Below are positions 18,343 to 27,323 of a DNA stretch of 64,000 bases, in pieces. The stretch comes from Pseudomonas frederiksbergensis (GTDB taxonomy: Bacteria; Pseudomonadota; Gammaproteobacteria; Pseudomonadales; Pseudomonadaceae). The notes under the pieces are model-generated. The model had not been told where the DNA came from. It was given only the letters and a program-made list of their open reading frames with translations, and ran no database searches. Positions within the stretch are counted from its first letter, which is position 1. The number at the start of each line of letters is the position of its first letter. The position numbers were made by a program, and so were the translations under genes. The stretch covers positions 62,001 to 126,000 of the forward strand of contig NZ_MOBP01000016.1 in the NCBI RefSeq assembly GCF_003732665.1, given 5' to 3'.

Positions 18343-18720
18343 ATGTCCTTGATCAACGAATACCGCGCCACCGAAGAAGCTATCAAAGAGCTGCAAGCCC
18401 GTTTGAAGAATCTGTCCCAAGACGACAAACTGCAAACCGAGCTGGAATTCGAAGGCAAACTGCGCACCCTGATGGGTGAGTACTCCAAATCCCTGCGTGA
18501 CATCATCGCGCTGTTGGATCCAGAGTCCAAAACCAAGGCACCACGCGGCGGCGCAGTAAAAACTACTGGCACCAAGCGTGCTCGCAAAGTTAAACAATAC
18601 AAAAACCCGCACAACGGCGAAGTCATCGAAACCAAAGGTGGCAACCACAAAACTCTGAAAGAGTGGAAAGCCAAGTGGGGCGGTGATGTGGTTGAAGGCT
18701 GGGCTACCCTGCTGGGCTAA
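18343..18720 (+). CDS. mvaT: H-NS-like xenogeneic silencer MvaT
   Basis: A 125-residue nucleoid protein that oligomerises along A/T-rich DNA and silences horizontally acquired genes in Pseudomonas. The N-terminal half (MSLINEYRATEEAIKELQARL) is a coiled-coil dimerisation region. The C-terminal half contains the DNA-binding motif: KRARKVKQYKNPHNGEVIETK, with the R/G/N minor-groove loop, then GGNHKTLKEWKAKWG. Length and sequence match MvaT. The ATG at 18343 follows AAGGTAG. The gene has its own promoter and a strong terminator, so it is monocistronic. Confidence 0.95.
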   Translation: MSLINEYRATEEAIKELQARLKNLSQDDKLQTELEFEGKLRTLMGEYSKSLRDIIALLDPESKTKAPRGGAVKTTGTKRARKVKQYKNPHNGEVIETKGGNHKTLKEWKAKWGGDVVEGWATLLG

Positions 18721-18759
18721 GCCGCACGCCTGTCGCAGACCGGTTCTGTGACACAAAAG

Positions 18760-18787
18760 AACGCCAGCGTATGCTGGCGTTTTTTTA
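18760..18787 (+). terminator. Terminator of mvaT, probably bidirectional
   Basis: A perfect 9-bp stem AACGCCAGC/GCTGGCGTT with a four-base loop is followed by seven T on the plus strand; the minus-strand side has CTTTTG and may serve convergent sbcB. Confidence 0.9.
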
Positions 18788-18817
18788 TGCCCGGCATTCA
18801 GGCTTCACTATTCGATT

Positions 18818-20248
18818 TCAAAGACTCAAACGTTTGCGTAATCCCTGGACATAATTTGCCCATTCATTCAGTACCTCTTGCTGAAACGTTGTAGCGCTAT
18901 TGGCCAATTGTGCCGAGGCCTGCGCAAAAGATTCCAGGGTATTGGGTGCCCCCCACTCCGGCGCACTCAAACGTTGCTGACAAAACAGCCGCCAGCGTTC
19001 TTGCTCTTCGAAATTCAACGTGTCAGGGAAGTTGCGTGCGCGATATCGAAACAATAATTCAGGTAAACGTTCATCATCGAACGGCCATTGTTGTTGCGCT
19101 AATTGCACAGGGTCTGCGGCCCGGACTTGCTCACATAGACGCCGATCCCGATCCCCGATAAATCCATCGTATAACTGTTGCTCCGGGTCCTGGCTCGCGG
19201 CGAAATCTTCGCTGGCATAAATCGCCATGACTTTATCTCGCCAAACTTGTTGTGCGTCACTTAGCCGCAGTGCCCGCTGCTGATATAGCGCCATATCCAG
19301 CCCCAGGCGCTGCTGATCTTCAGCACGCAGTACCGACAACGGCGCCACCACCGGGCACTTATTGATATGAATGAGTTTGAGCGGCACCGGCAACTCGCCT
19401 TCGGCCAGCTCATCGCGACGGGTATACAGGCGCTGACGCAGCGTCTCGGCATCCAGATCCAGCAGGCCCTGGGGGTCCAGGTGCAAATCGCAGACAATCA
19501 GCGCGTTCTTGTTGCGCGGGTGCCAGGCCAGGGGCAGCACAACGCCGACATAACTTCGCGCCGCCGAGAAACGCCCGGAGATATGCACCATCGGTTGCAA
19601 CAACCGAACCTGATCCATCACCTTTTGTTTACTGCGCAACTGAAACAGCCAGTCATACAGCTTCGGCTGTTTCTCACGGATCAAACGGGCCAGGGCGATA
19701 GTGGCGCGCACGTCCGACAACGCTTCGTGGGCATTACCGTGATCGATGTTATTGGCCACGGTCAGGCGATCCAGCTTCAGCGTCACCCGCCCTTCGTCAT
19801 CCGTGGGCCAGTTCAGGCCGTCGGGGCGCAAGGCGTAGGCGGCGCGCACCACATCGATCAGGTCCCAGCGACTGTTGCCGCCCTGCCACTCCCGTGCATA
19901 GGGGTCGAAAAAATTTCGATACAGGCTGTAACGGGTCATCTCGTCGTCGAAACGCAAGGTGTTGTAACCGGCGCCACAGGTGCCGGGGGCCGCGAGTTGG
20001 GCATGCACCCGGGTCATGAAATCGGCTTCGCTCAAGCCTTGCTCGGCCAGGCGACTGGGGGTGATGCCGGTAATCGCGCACGCCGCCGGGTGCGGCAGGA
20101 TGTCGTCGCTGGGCTGGCAGTACAGATTGACCGGCTCGTCTATTTCATTGAGCGCAAAGTCGGTGCGAATCCCCGCCACTTGCAACGGGCGATCGCAACG
20201 GGGATTGATGCCAGTGGTTTCATAGTCGTACCAGAAGATGGAGGTCAC
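18818..20248 (-). CDS. sbcB: Exodeoxyribonuclease I
   Basis: ExoI degrades single-stranded DNA 3' to 5' and takes part in mismatch repair and recombination. The 476-residue protein matches the family length. The DEDDh exonuclease motifs are visible: Asp8 and Glu10 in FWYDYETTGINP, NTLRFDDEMTRYSLYRNFF, and HGNAHEALSDVRATIALARL, with the catalytic His and Asp. The start is GTG at 20248, preceded by AGGAATAGCCC. It converges on mvaT across a shared hairpin. Confidence 0.95.
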   Translation of the reverse strand: MTSIFWYDYETTGINPRCDRPLQVAGIRTDFALNEIDEPVNLYCQPSDDILPHPAACAITGITPSRLAEQGLSEADFMTRVHAQLAAPGTCGAGYNTLRFDDEMTRYSLYRNFFDPYAREWQGGNSRWDLIDVVRAAYALRPDGLNWPTDDEGRVTLKLDRLTVANNIDHGNAHEALSDVRATIALARLIREKQPKLYDWLFQLRSKQKVMDQVRLLQPMVHISGRFSAARSYVGVVLPLAWHPRNKNALIVCDLHLDPQGLLDLDAETLRQRLYTRRDELAEGELPVPLKLIHINKCPVVAPLSVLRAEDQQRLGLDMALYQQRALRLSDAQQVWRDKVMAIYASEDFAASQDPEQQLYDGFIGDRDRRLCEQVRAADPVQLAQQQWPFDDERLPELLFRYRARNFPDTLNFEEQERWRLFCQQRLSAPEWGAPNTLESFAQASAQLANSATTFQQEVLNEWANYVQGLRKRLSL

Positions 20249-20434
20249 GGGCTATTCCTGAACTGAAGACCGGCGAAGTCTAGGCGCAGACCACTCGCTG
20301 CGGCCAGTCATCTTGTCATTCAATCATTTCCGGGTTTGCATCGTGCAATACATAGTTATGTCGTTTTCCCCCGAGAGGCTGCTAGCATCGGATGAAGATT
20401 GAATCCCGACCCGGCCCCATCATTCAGGTTGCCC

Positions 20435-21160
20435 ATGCTCGAGACCACAGCACTGCCAAGGATTGCGCCGCTGTCCCCGCCACTGGATACGCGGTATCAG
20501 GTTGAAACGCCGGAGGGCATCGACTTGCCGCTGCGCCCGGCCGGGTTGATGGTCCGTGTGCTGGCGTTCAGCATCGACCTTGGCCTGCGCGGGTTGATTC
20601 TCGGCCTGCTGTTTATCGTCCTGGCGTTTCTCGGCAAGCTCGGCGCCGGGTTGGGTTCGATCCTGCTGTTCGCCGTCAGTTGGTGGTACATGGTGCTGTT
20701 CGAAGTGCTCAACCAGGGTCGCTCGCCGGGCAAGCATTGGATGGGCCTGCGGGTGGTGCAGGACGATGGCACGCCGGTTGGCTGGTCGGCGTCGCTGCTG
20801 CGTAACCTGCTGCGTTTTGTCGACCTGTTGCCGTTCGGCTATTTCCTCGGCGCCATCAGTTGCCTGCAACACCCCTCGTTCAAACGCCTTGGTGACCTCG
20901 CCGCCGGTACGCTGGTGATCTACAGCGAACGGCCGCTTACCCGCCCCGAAATACCCGACGCCCAGCCGCGCCGGACAGCCTTTGCCCTGACCCTCGCCGA
21001 GCAGCGCGCCATCCTCGGTTTTGCCGAACGCCAGGGTGAACTCTCCCCGGCCCGGGTCAATGAACTGGCGTCCATCCTCGCCCAACCGTTGCACGTCCCG
21101 CCGCCCCGGGCCGTGGCCGAACTCAACGGTATCGCCCGCGGCTTGTTGGGTCCTACATGA
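20435..21160 (+). CDS. RDD-family membrane protein
   Basis: A 241-residue inner-membrane protein. After a cytoplasmic N terminus come hydrophobic segments with the RDD signatures: LPLRPAGLMVRVLAFSIDLG (Arg and Asp) and GRSPGKHWMGLRVVQDDGTPVGW, then SFKRLGDLAAGTLVIY. A soluble C-terminal tail of about 70 residues follows. The likely start is ATG at 20435; the frame upstream begins only with TTG at 20399. It heads a six-gene unit in which each gene overlaps the next by a few bases. RDD proteins have been linked to ion transport in a few cases, but no function is shown here. Confidence 0.82.
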   Translation: MLETTALPRIAPLSPPLDTRYQVETPEGIDLPLRPAGLMVRVLAFSIDLGLRGLILGLLFIVLAFLGKLGAGLGSILLFAVSWWYMVLFEVLNQGRSPGKHWMGLRVVQDDGTPVGWSASLLRNLLRFVDLLPFGYFLGAISCLQHPSFKRLGDLAAGTLVIYSERPLTRPEIPDAQPRRTAFALTLAEQRAILGFAERQGELSPARVNELASILAQPLHVPPPRAVAELNGIARGLLGPT

Positions 21161-22134
21161 AGCAAAGCCTTTTCGAAAGTCGCCACAAGGCCGAATGGGA
21201 GCACTTCGCCCTGGTCCTGGATCGACTGGAACGGGGCAAGGACGCCTCACGCATCGCCAGTTTCCCCAAGGATTATCGTCGGCTCTGCCATCACCTGGCC
21301 CTGGCCCGGGAGCGCGGCTACAGCAGTTTCCTCGTGGATTCGTTACAACATCAGGTGTTGCGCGGGCACCAACAGTTTTATCGCCATCGCAGTCGGCTGG
21401 GGGCCAACGCGCTGGGTTTTATCCTTGCCGACTTCCCGCGACTGGTGCGCCAGCAGTGGCCCTTCGTCCTCATCGCCGGGCTGATGTTCTTTGGCAGCCT
21501 GATCGGCATGGGCGTGCTGGTGGTCCTGTTCCCGGACCTGATCTACAACCTGATCCCGGCCGAGCAGGTCAGCGAGATGCAAAGCATGTACGACCCGGTC
21601 GCCGGGCATCTCGGGCGTTCGGCGCAACGGGCGGCCAGCGAAGACTGGGTGATGTTCGGTTACTACATCATGCACAACATCGGCATCGCCTTTCAGACCT
21701 TCGCCAGCGGTTTGCTGTTTGGCCTGGGCAGCGCGTTTTTCCTGTTCTTCAACGGTTTGACCATCGGTGCGGTGGCCGGGCACCTGACCCACATTGGCTA
21801 CGGGCAAACCTTCTGGTCCTTCGTGATCGGCCACGGCGCGTTCGAATTGAACGCCATCGTCCTGTCCGGCGCGGCGGGCCTGCAATTGGGCTGGGCGCTG
21901 ATTGCACCGGGGCGCCTGCCGCGAGGCGAAGCGTTGCGGGTGGCGGCGCGCAAAAGCGTGTTGCTGATTTGCGGGGTGATGCTGTTTCTGCTGATTGCGG
22001 CGTTTATCGAAGCCTATTGGTCGTCCATGACCTCAATCACACCGATGACCAAATACCTGGTCGGCGCCGCGTTGTGGTTAATAGTGGCGGCGTATCTGCT
22101 GTTGGCCGGACGGACTCGCCATGCGCCTGAGTGA
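21157..22134 (+). CDS. Stage II sporulation protein M (SpoIIM) family membrane protein
   Basis: A 325-residue membrane protein of the SpoIIM/DUF95 family, found in many non-sporulating bacteria. A soluble N-terminal part of about 100 residues is followed by several membrane helices; family text includes GYYIMHNIGIAFQTFASGLLFG and FVIGHGAFELNAIVLSGAAGLQLG. It overlaps the RDD gene by four bases (ATGA) and the next gene by 14 bases. The operon with a MoxR ATPase and DUF58 suggests an envelope-associated assembly, but the function in Pseudomonas is unknown. Confidence 0.85.
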   Translation: MKQSLFESRHKAEWEHFALVLDRLERGKDASRIASFPKDYRRLCHHLALARERGYSSFLVDSLQHQVLRGHQQFYRHRSRLGANALGFILADFPRLVRQQWPFVLIAGLMFFGSLIGMGVLVVLFPDLIYNLIPAEQVSEMQSMYDPVAGHLGRSAQRAASEDWVMFGYYIMHNIGIAFQTFASGLLFGLGSAFFLFFNGLTIGAVAGHLTHIGYGQTFWSFVIGHGAFELNAIVLSGAAGLQLGWALIAPGRLPRGEALRVAARKSVLLICGVMLFLLIAAFIEAYWSSMTSITPMTKYLVGAALWLIVAAYLLLAGRTRHAPE

Positions 22135-23665
22135 CGCCACGGTAGTGATTCGCCCGCGCAATACCTGGGAAGCCATGGACCTGGGGGTGCTGCTGAGTCA
22201 ACGCCATCGACGCCTGTTGATGACCAGTTGGGCCATTGTCACCTTGCCGATCTTCGTTCTGCTCAGCCTGTTGCTGTGGGATTCACCGTCCCTGGCCGTG
22301 TTCATTTTCTGGTGGTTGAAACCGGCGTTCGAACGATTGCCGCTGTACATCCTGTCGAAAACCCTGTTCGGTGAAACCCCCACCCTCAAACAAGCCCTGC
22401 GTGAATGGCCGCGCCTGCTCAAGCCGCAACTGCTCGCCAGTTTGACCTGGCGCCGACTGAGCCTGAGCCGCAGCTTCGCGATGCCGGTGGTGCAACTCGA
22501 AGGCCTCGACGGCATGGCTCGGCAACAGCGCTTGCGCGTGCTGTTGCAACGCAATGCCGGCGCCGCGCAGTGGCTGACGGTCATCGGTGTGCATCTGGAA
22601 ACGGCGCTGTGGATCGGCTTGATGGTGCTGTTCTACCTGCTCTTGCCGCAACAGATCGAACTCGACTGGGACTGGCAAACCCTGATCGCCGCGGCCACCC
22701 ACGACTGGCGCTGGCTGGAGCATCTGACCAACGCCTTTTACGCACTGATCCTGGTGGTGTGGGAACCGATCTACGTCGCCTGCGGCTTCAGTCTTTATCT
22801 GAACCGCCGCACCGTGCTGGAGGCCTGGGACATCGAACTGGTGTTCCGGCGCATGCGCCAGCGCCTGGGCAGCGCGGCGGCAGTCCTGCTACTGGCAGTG
22901 ATGGTGTTGATGCCGAGCGCGCCACCCGTATGGGCCGCCGAGCCGGTGATTTCACCGGACACCCCGCGCCTGCTCGATCAGCCCCTGACCAGTCAGGCCT
23001 CCCGGGACAGCATCAAGGCGATCCTCGACCAGCCGCCGTTCAAGAACAAGGAAACCGTCACCCGTTACCGTTTTGGCGAGGACAAACCCGACGCCAAGAC
23101 CAAGGACGATGGCACCACCCCCGAATGGTTGAAGGCGCTGCTCAGGCTGTTGGAAGGTCAACACTTCGGCGCATTGGCGACGCTGATTGAAGTGTTGCTG
23201 TGGGGCGCGGTCATCGCCGCTATCGGGTTGTTGATCTGGCGCTACCGCGATTGGTTGCAGGCGTTTGTCAGCCGCCGACCCGCCCTGCGTGGCAAGGTTG
23301 ATCGCCCGTTGCCCAAGCAACTGTTCGGGCTGGACGTGCATCGCGAAACCCTGCCCGCCGATGTCGCAACCGCTGCCGAAACCCTCTGGCAAACCAACCC
23401 TCGCGACGCCCTCGGCCTGCTGTATCGCGCCCTGCTCAGCCGCTTGCTGCATGACTTCAACCTGCCGCTCAAAGACGCCGACACCGAAGGCCAGGTCCTG
23501 GCGCGGGTCGACCAATTGCAGCAACCGGCGCTGCTGGCCTTCAGCCAAACCCTGACCCGCCACTGGCAGAACATGGCCTACGGGCATCGCTTGCCACCGG
23601 CGCAGTCGCAACAGGAACTCTGCGATGGCTGGCGAGCATTATTTAATGCGGGAGCGCCCCGTTGA
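22121..23665 (+). CDS. Membrane protein with a C-terminal DUF4129 domain
   Basis: A 514-residue protein with several N-terminal membrane segments, a further hydrophobic stretch near VLLLAVMVLMPSAPPVWA (about residues 250-270), another helix near LLWGAVIAAIGLLIW, and a cytoplasmic C-terminal DUF4129 region with NPRDALGLLYRALLSRLLHDF. DUF4129 is common beside MoxR/DUF58 pairs and transglutaminase-like genes. It overlaps both neighbours, so it should be co-translated with them. Biochemical role unknown. Confidence 0.8.
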   Translation: MRLSDATVVIRPRNTWEAMDLGVLLSQRHRRLLMTSWAIVTLPIFVLLSLLLWDSPSLAVFIFWWLKPAFERLPLYILSKTLFGETPTLKQALREWPRLLKPQLLASLTWRRLSLSRSFAMPVVQLEGLDGMARQQRLRVLLQRNAGAAQWLTVIGVHLETALWIGLMVLFYLLLPQQIELDWDWQTLIAAATHDWRWLEHLTNAFYALILVVWEPIYVACGFSLYLNRRTVLEAWDIELVFRRMRQRLGSAAAVLLLAVMVLMPSAPPVWAAEPVISPDTPRLLDQPLTSQASRDSIKAILDQPPFKNKETVTRYRFGEDKPDAKTKDDGTTPEWLKALLRLLEGQHFGALATLIEVLLWGAVIAAIGLLIWRYRDWLQAFVSRRPALRGKVDRPLPKQLFGLDVHRETLPADVATAAETLWQTNPRDALGLLYRALLSRLLHDFNLPLKDADTEGQVLARVDQLQQPALLAFSQTLTRHWQNMAYGHRLPPAQSQQELCDGWRALFNAGAPR

Positions 23666-24825
23666 GCCGGCGCGGATGGCAGGCACTCGGCGTGGTGGTG
23701 GCCGTGCTGTTCGGCGCGTTGTGTTTCTACCTGTACCTCAAGGCCACGCCGTATCAGGAGGTGGTGGATCACGGCCCCTCCCCCGAAGCCCGGGCCAATC
23801 CGTATCTCGCGGCCGAGCAGTTCCTGCGCCAACACAATGTGCCCGTAACCCACGCCAACAGCCTCGACGTGCTGCCCGGCATCGACCCGCGCCAACACAG
23901 CCTGCTGCTGTTCGGTGACCGCTCGAACATGACCCCGCGCCAGATTGATCAAGTACTGAACTGGACCCGTGCCGGTGGCCGGCTGGTGTTCGTCGCCGAA
24001 TCCCTGTGGGATGAAAAGACCGGCCAGAGCAACGACCTGTTGCTCGACCGGGTGCAGTTGCATCAATCCCTGAGCAAAGACCTCAAGGACCCACCGCCCG
24101 ACCCGACCGACGATCCGTACCCGAAACTGACCAAGCTCTACCTGGAAGACGAGGACGCCCCGGCCTACGTCAGCTTCGACACGGATTTTCACCTCGAAGA
24201 CCCGAAAAACCTCGCCCAGGCCTGGGCCAACAGCGGCAAGGCCACGCACATGATGCAACTCAACCACGGCCTCGGAACGATCACCGTAGTCACCGACGCC
24301 GACCTGTGGAAAGCCCCGGCCATTGAGCAATACGACAATGCCTGGCTGCTCTGGTATTTGAACGCCGACACCAGCGTAACCCTGTTGTACGACACCGATC
24401 ACGATTCGCTGCTGACCTTGCTCCTGCGCAACTTCCCCCAGGCCCTGGTGGCCCTCGCGGCGTTGATCGGCCTTGCTTGCTGGCACTTCGGCGTGCGCCA
24501 CGGTCCGCTGCTGGAACCGGTGCCCAGGGCGCGCCGACAACTTCAGGAACACCTGCGCGCCAGCGCCGATTTCATCCTGCGCCGCCACGGTCAGGACAGT
24601 CTGTTGCAGGCCTTGCAGCAGGACGTCTTGCGCCGGGCCCGCCGCCGTCATCCCGGTTTCGAACAACTGGCGGTTGCCGAACAATGGCTGGTGCTTGCGC
24701 GCCTGACCCGGCAACCCACCCGCGCCATCAGTCAGGCCCTGAGCCCGCGCCCGAAACAGCGGCTGTCCAGCGCTGAATTCAGCCGTCAGGTCGCCCACCT
24801 GCAAACCTTGAGGAATGCCCTATGA
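23662..24825 (+). CDS. DUF4350 domain protein of the MoxR operon
   Basis: A 387-residue protein. An N-terminal membrane anchor (about residues 8-27) is followed by a DUF4350 domain with HGPSPEARANPYLAAEQFLRQ and a GATase-like RSNMTPRQIDQVLNWTRAGGRLVFVAES segment. A second membrane helix lies near QALVALAALIGLACWHFGVRHGP-type text, then a cytoplasmic tail. The start is TTG at 23662, overlapping the previous stop as TTGA. It is always found with MoxR and DUF58 genes in this arrangement; no enzyme activity is known. Confidence 0.8.
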   Translation: MSRRGWQALGVVVAVLFGALCFYLYLKATPYQEVVDHGPSPEARANPYLAAEQFLRQHNVPVTHANSLDVLPGIDPRQHSLLLFGDRSNMTPRQIDQVLNWTRAGGRLVFVAESLWDEKTGQSNDLLLDRVQLHQSLSKDLKDPPPDPTDDPYPKLTKLYLEDEDAPAYVSFDTDFHLEDPKNLAQAWANSGKATHMMQLNHGLGTITVVTDADLWKAPAIEQYDNAWLLWYLNADTSVTLLYDTDHDSLLTLLLRNFPQALVALAALIGLACWHFGVRHGPLLEPVPRARRQLQEHLRASADFILRRHGQDSLLQALQQDVLRRARRRHPGFEQLAVAEQWLVLARLTRQPTRAISQALSPRPKQRLSSAEFSRQVAHLQTLRNAL

Positions 24826-25820
24826 GTGACATCGAGCCCGGCACACCCAACCACGCCGCCCAACAACGCCAGCGCGCCAGTCAATTGGCCCAGGCCGTGC
24901 GCGGCGAATTGCAGAAAGCCGTGATCGGCCAGAACAACGTGATCGACGACGTGCTCACCGCGCTGATCGCCGGCGGCCACGTGCTGCTCGAAGGCGTGCC
25001 GGGATTGGGCAAGACCTTGCTGGTGCGCGCCCTCGCCCGTTGCTTTGGTGGCGAATTTGCGCGCATCCAGTTCACCCCGGACCTGATGCCCAGCGACGTC
25101 ACCGGGCATGCGGTGTATGACCTGCAAACCGAGCAATTCAAACTGCGCAAAGGGCCGTTGTTCACCAACCTGTTACTGGCCGACGAAATCAACCGCGCCC
25201 CGGCCAAGACTCAGGCCGCGCTGCTTGAAGCCATGCAGGAACGCCAGGTCACTCTCGAAGGCCGGGCGCTGCCGATTGCCCAGCCGTTCATGGTCCTCGC
25301 CACGCAAAACCCCATCGAGCAGGAAGGCACGTATCCATTGCCGGAAGCGGAGCTGGATCGCTTCATGCTCAAGGTGCGCATGGACTACCCCGACGCCGAG
25401 CAAGAGCTGGACATGGTGCGCCAGGTCAGCCGTTCGACCCGGGCCGACATGCTCGATGTACAGCCGCTGCGCACCGTGCTGCAAGCCAAGGATGTGATGG
25501 CCCTGCAACGGATTGCCAGCGACTTGCCACTGGATGAACAGGTGCTCGACTACGCCATTCGCCTGGCTCGCGCCACCCGCACTTGGCCCGGTCTGACCCT
25601 CGGCGCCGGGCCTCGGGCTTCGATTGCGCTGGTCCGTTGCGCCCGCGCCCGGGCGTTGCTGCGCGGTGGCGAATTCGTGATTCCGGATGACATCAAGGGC
25701 TGTGCCCTGGCGGTGTTGCGCCATCGGGTGCGGATTGCCCCGGAACTGGATATCGAAGGACTGAACGTCGATCAGGTGCTGCAACAACTGCTCGATCAAA
25801 TCCCGGCGCCGAGGATGTGA
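24822..25820 (+). CDS. MoxR-family AAA+ ATPase
   Basis: A 332-residue AAA+ ATPase. Walker A is GVPGLGKT at residues 58-65; Walker B is LLADEINRAPAKTQAALLEAMQE; sensor 1 is FMVLATQNPIEQEGTYPLPEAELDRF; the C-terminal lid follows. MoxR ATPases act as chaperones that assemble or activate partner complexes, often with von Willebrand A or DUF58 proteins. It overlaps the DUF4350 gene by ATGA. A 160-base gap containing a REP element separates it from the DUF58 gene, unlike the tight overlaps of the rest of the operon. Confidence 0.93.
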   Translation: MSDIEPGTPNHAAQQRQRASQLAQAVRGELQKAVIGQNNVIDDVLTALIAGGHVLLEGVPGLGKTLLVRALARCFGGEFARIQFTPDLMPSDVTGHAVYDLQTEQFKLRKGPLFTNLLLADEINRAPAKTQAALLEAMQERQVTLEGRALPIAQPFMVLATQNPIEQEGTYPLPEAELDRFMLKVRMDYPDAEQELDMVRQVSRSTRADMLDVQPLRTVLQAKDVMALQRIASDLPLDEQVLDYAIRLARATRTWPGLTLGAGPRASIALVRCARARALLRGGEFVIPDDIKGCALAVLRHRVRIAPELDIEGLNVDQVLQQLLDQIPAPRM

Positions 25821-25833
25821 TGCGCATGATCCT

Positions 25834-25966
25834 TGTGGCGAGGGAGCTTGCTCCCGCTGGGCTGCGCAGCAGCCCCATAACCGGCGGACGCGGTTTATCT
25901 GAAATAACCCGTTGGCTCAATTTGGGGCCGCTTCGCAGCCCAGCGGGAGCAAACTCCCTCGCCACA
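25834..25966. repeat. REP element inside the moxR-DUF58 operon (tgtggcgagggagcttgctc type)
   Basis: Arms TGTGGCGAGGGAGCTTGCTC and an imperfect complement (one changed base) enclose a loop of about 75 bases. The same family occurs at 53527-53622. It is the only REP I see within a co-directional, otherwise overlapping operon. Confidence 0.82.
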
Positions 25967-25980
25967 GGGAGTGCACGCCG

Positions 25981-27312
25981 ATGAAACCCTCGCGTCTGCT
26001 GCTGATCTGGCTCTCGGTGCTGCTGGCCCTGAACATCGTTTTGGGTGCACTGCGGGCGCTTGAAGTCGCAACGCCGCAAAATCTGTCGGCCATCAGTTGG
26101 GGCCTGTTGCTCGCCCTTCTGGCCCTGGCCCTGCTCGATATCGTGCGCCTCAAACGCCTGCCCTCGCCGCGCCTGAAACGGCAGATGCCCGGCAGCCTGG
26201 CACTGGGACGTTGGGGTGAGGTGCAACTGGCGATCGAGCATGACTTTGGCCAACCCTTGAACGTGCAGATGTTCGATCATGCGCCCGAAGGCCTGGTCTT
26301 CGAACACTTGCCACAATCGGTCGAGTTGCAGCCCGGTCAACATAGCCAGATCACCTATCGCCTGCGCCCGCTGCAACGTGGCCACTTCAAGTTCGAGCAC
26401 TGCGAAATCAACCTGCCCAGCCCGTTTGGCCTGTGGTCCGACAAACGCGTACTGAGTGTGAACGACAGCACCCGCGTCTACCCCGACTTCGCCCGCCTCT
26501 ATGGCGGCGAGTTGCTGGCGGTGGACAACTGGCTCAGCCAGCTCGGCGTACGTCAGCGCCAACGTCGGGGCCAGGGGCTGGAGTTTCATCAATTGCGCGA
26601 GTACCGCGAAGGCGACAGCCTGCGCCAGATCGACTGGAAAGCCACGGCCCGCCAGCGCACGCCGATCACCCGGGAATACCAGGACGAACGCGATCAACAG
26701 ATTATGTTCATGCTCGACTGCGGCCGGCGGATGCGCAGCCAGGATGGCGAACTCAGCCACTTCGACCACGCCCTCAATGCCTGCCTGTTGCTCAGCTATG
26801 TCGCGTTGCGCCAGGGCGACTCGGTGGGGTTGTGCACCTTTGCCGGCGAGGCACCGCTCTACCTCGCCCCGGTCAAAGGTGCGGGCCAGCTCAAGGCCGT
26901 GCTCAACGCCGTCTACACGCTCAACACCACCCAACGTCCCGCCGATTACCAGGCTGCCGTCAGCCAATTACTGGCCCGGCAGAAACGCCGTTCGCTGGTG
27001 GTGCTGGTGACCAACCTGCGGGACGAGGACGATGAAGAGTTGCTCAACGCCGTGCAACGCCTGAGTCAGCAACACCGAGTGCTGGTCGCCAGCCTGCGCG
27101 AAGAAGTCCTCGATCAATTGCGCCACACCCCGGTGCAAACCCTGCCCGACGCGTTGCTGTATTGCGGCACGCTGGATTACCTCAATGCCCGGGCCGAACT
27201 CCATGAACGACTGAACGCCCATGGTGTGCCGCTGCTCGAAGCGCTGCCCCAGGAACTCGGCAACGGGTTGGTCACCCGTTACCTGAGCTGGAAGAAGGCC
27301 GGGGCCTTTTGA
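25981..27312 (+). CDS. DUF58 (von Willebrand A-like) protein
   Basis: A 443-residue protein with two N-terminal membrane helices (about residues 7-25 and 37-55) and a cytoplasmic DUF58 core, whose hallmark LREYREGDSLRQIDWKATARQ is present, followed by a VWA-like fold beginning QIMFMLDCGRRM. It is the usual partner of the MoxR ATPase. The ATG at 25981 directly follows the REP element; an in-frame start at 25912 would lie inside the repeat and is rejected. The stop is only 11 bases from the end of the convergent Ig-repeat gene, with no visible terminator between them. Confidence 0.88.
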   Translation: MKPSRLLLIWLSVLLALNIVLGALRALEVATPQNLSAISWGLLLALLALALLDIVRLKRLPSPRLKRQMPGSLALGRWGEVQLAIEHDFGQPLNVQMFDHAPEGLVFEHLPQSVELQPGQHSQITYRLRPLQRGHFKFEHCEINLPSPFGLWSDKRVLSVNDSTRVYPDFARLYGGELLAVDNWLSQLGVRQRQRRGQGLEFHQLREYREGDSLRQIDWKATARQRTPITREYQDERDQQIMFMLDCGRRMRSQDGELSHFDHALNACLLLSYVALRQGDSVGLCTFAGEAPLYLAPVKGAGQLKAVLNAVYTLNTTQRPADYQAAVSQLLARQKRRSLVVLVTNLRDEDDEELLNAVQRLSQQHRVLVASLREEVLDQLRHTPVQTLPDALLYCGTLDYLNARAELHERLNAHGVPLLEALPQELGNGLVTRYLSWKKAGAF

Positions 27313-27323
27313 AGCCCATTGCT

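Noticed and set aside
20399..20434. TTG at 20399 as the RDD protein start
   Set aside because: The ATG at 20435 gives a typical N terminus; the extension adds 12 residues with no better ribosome site.
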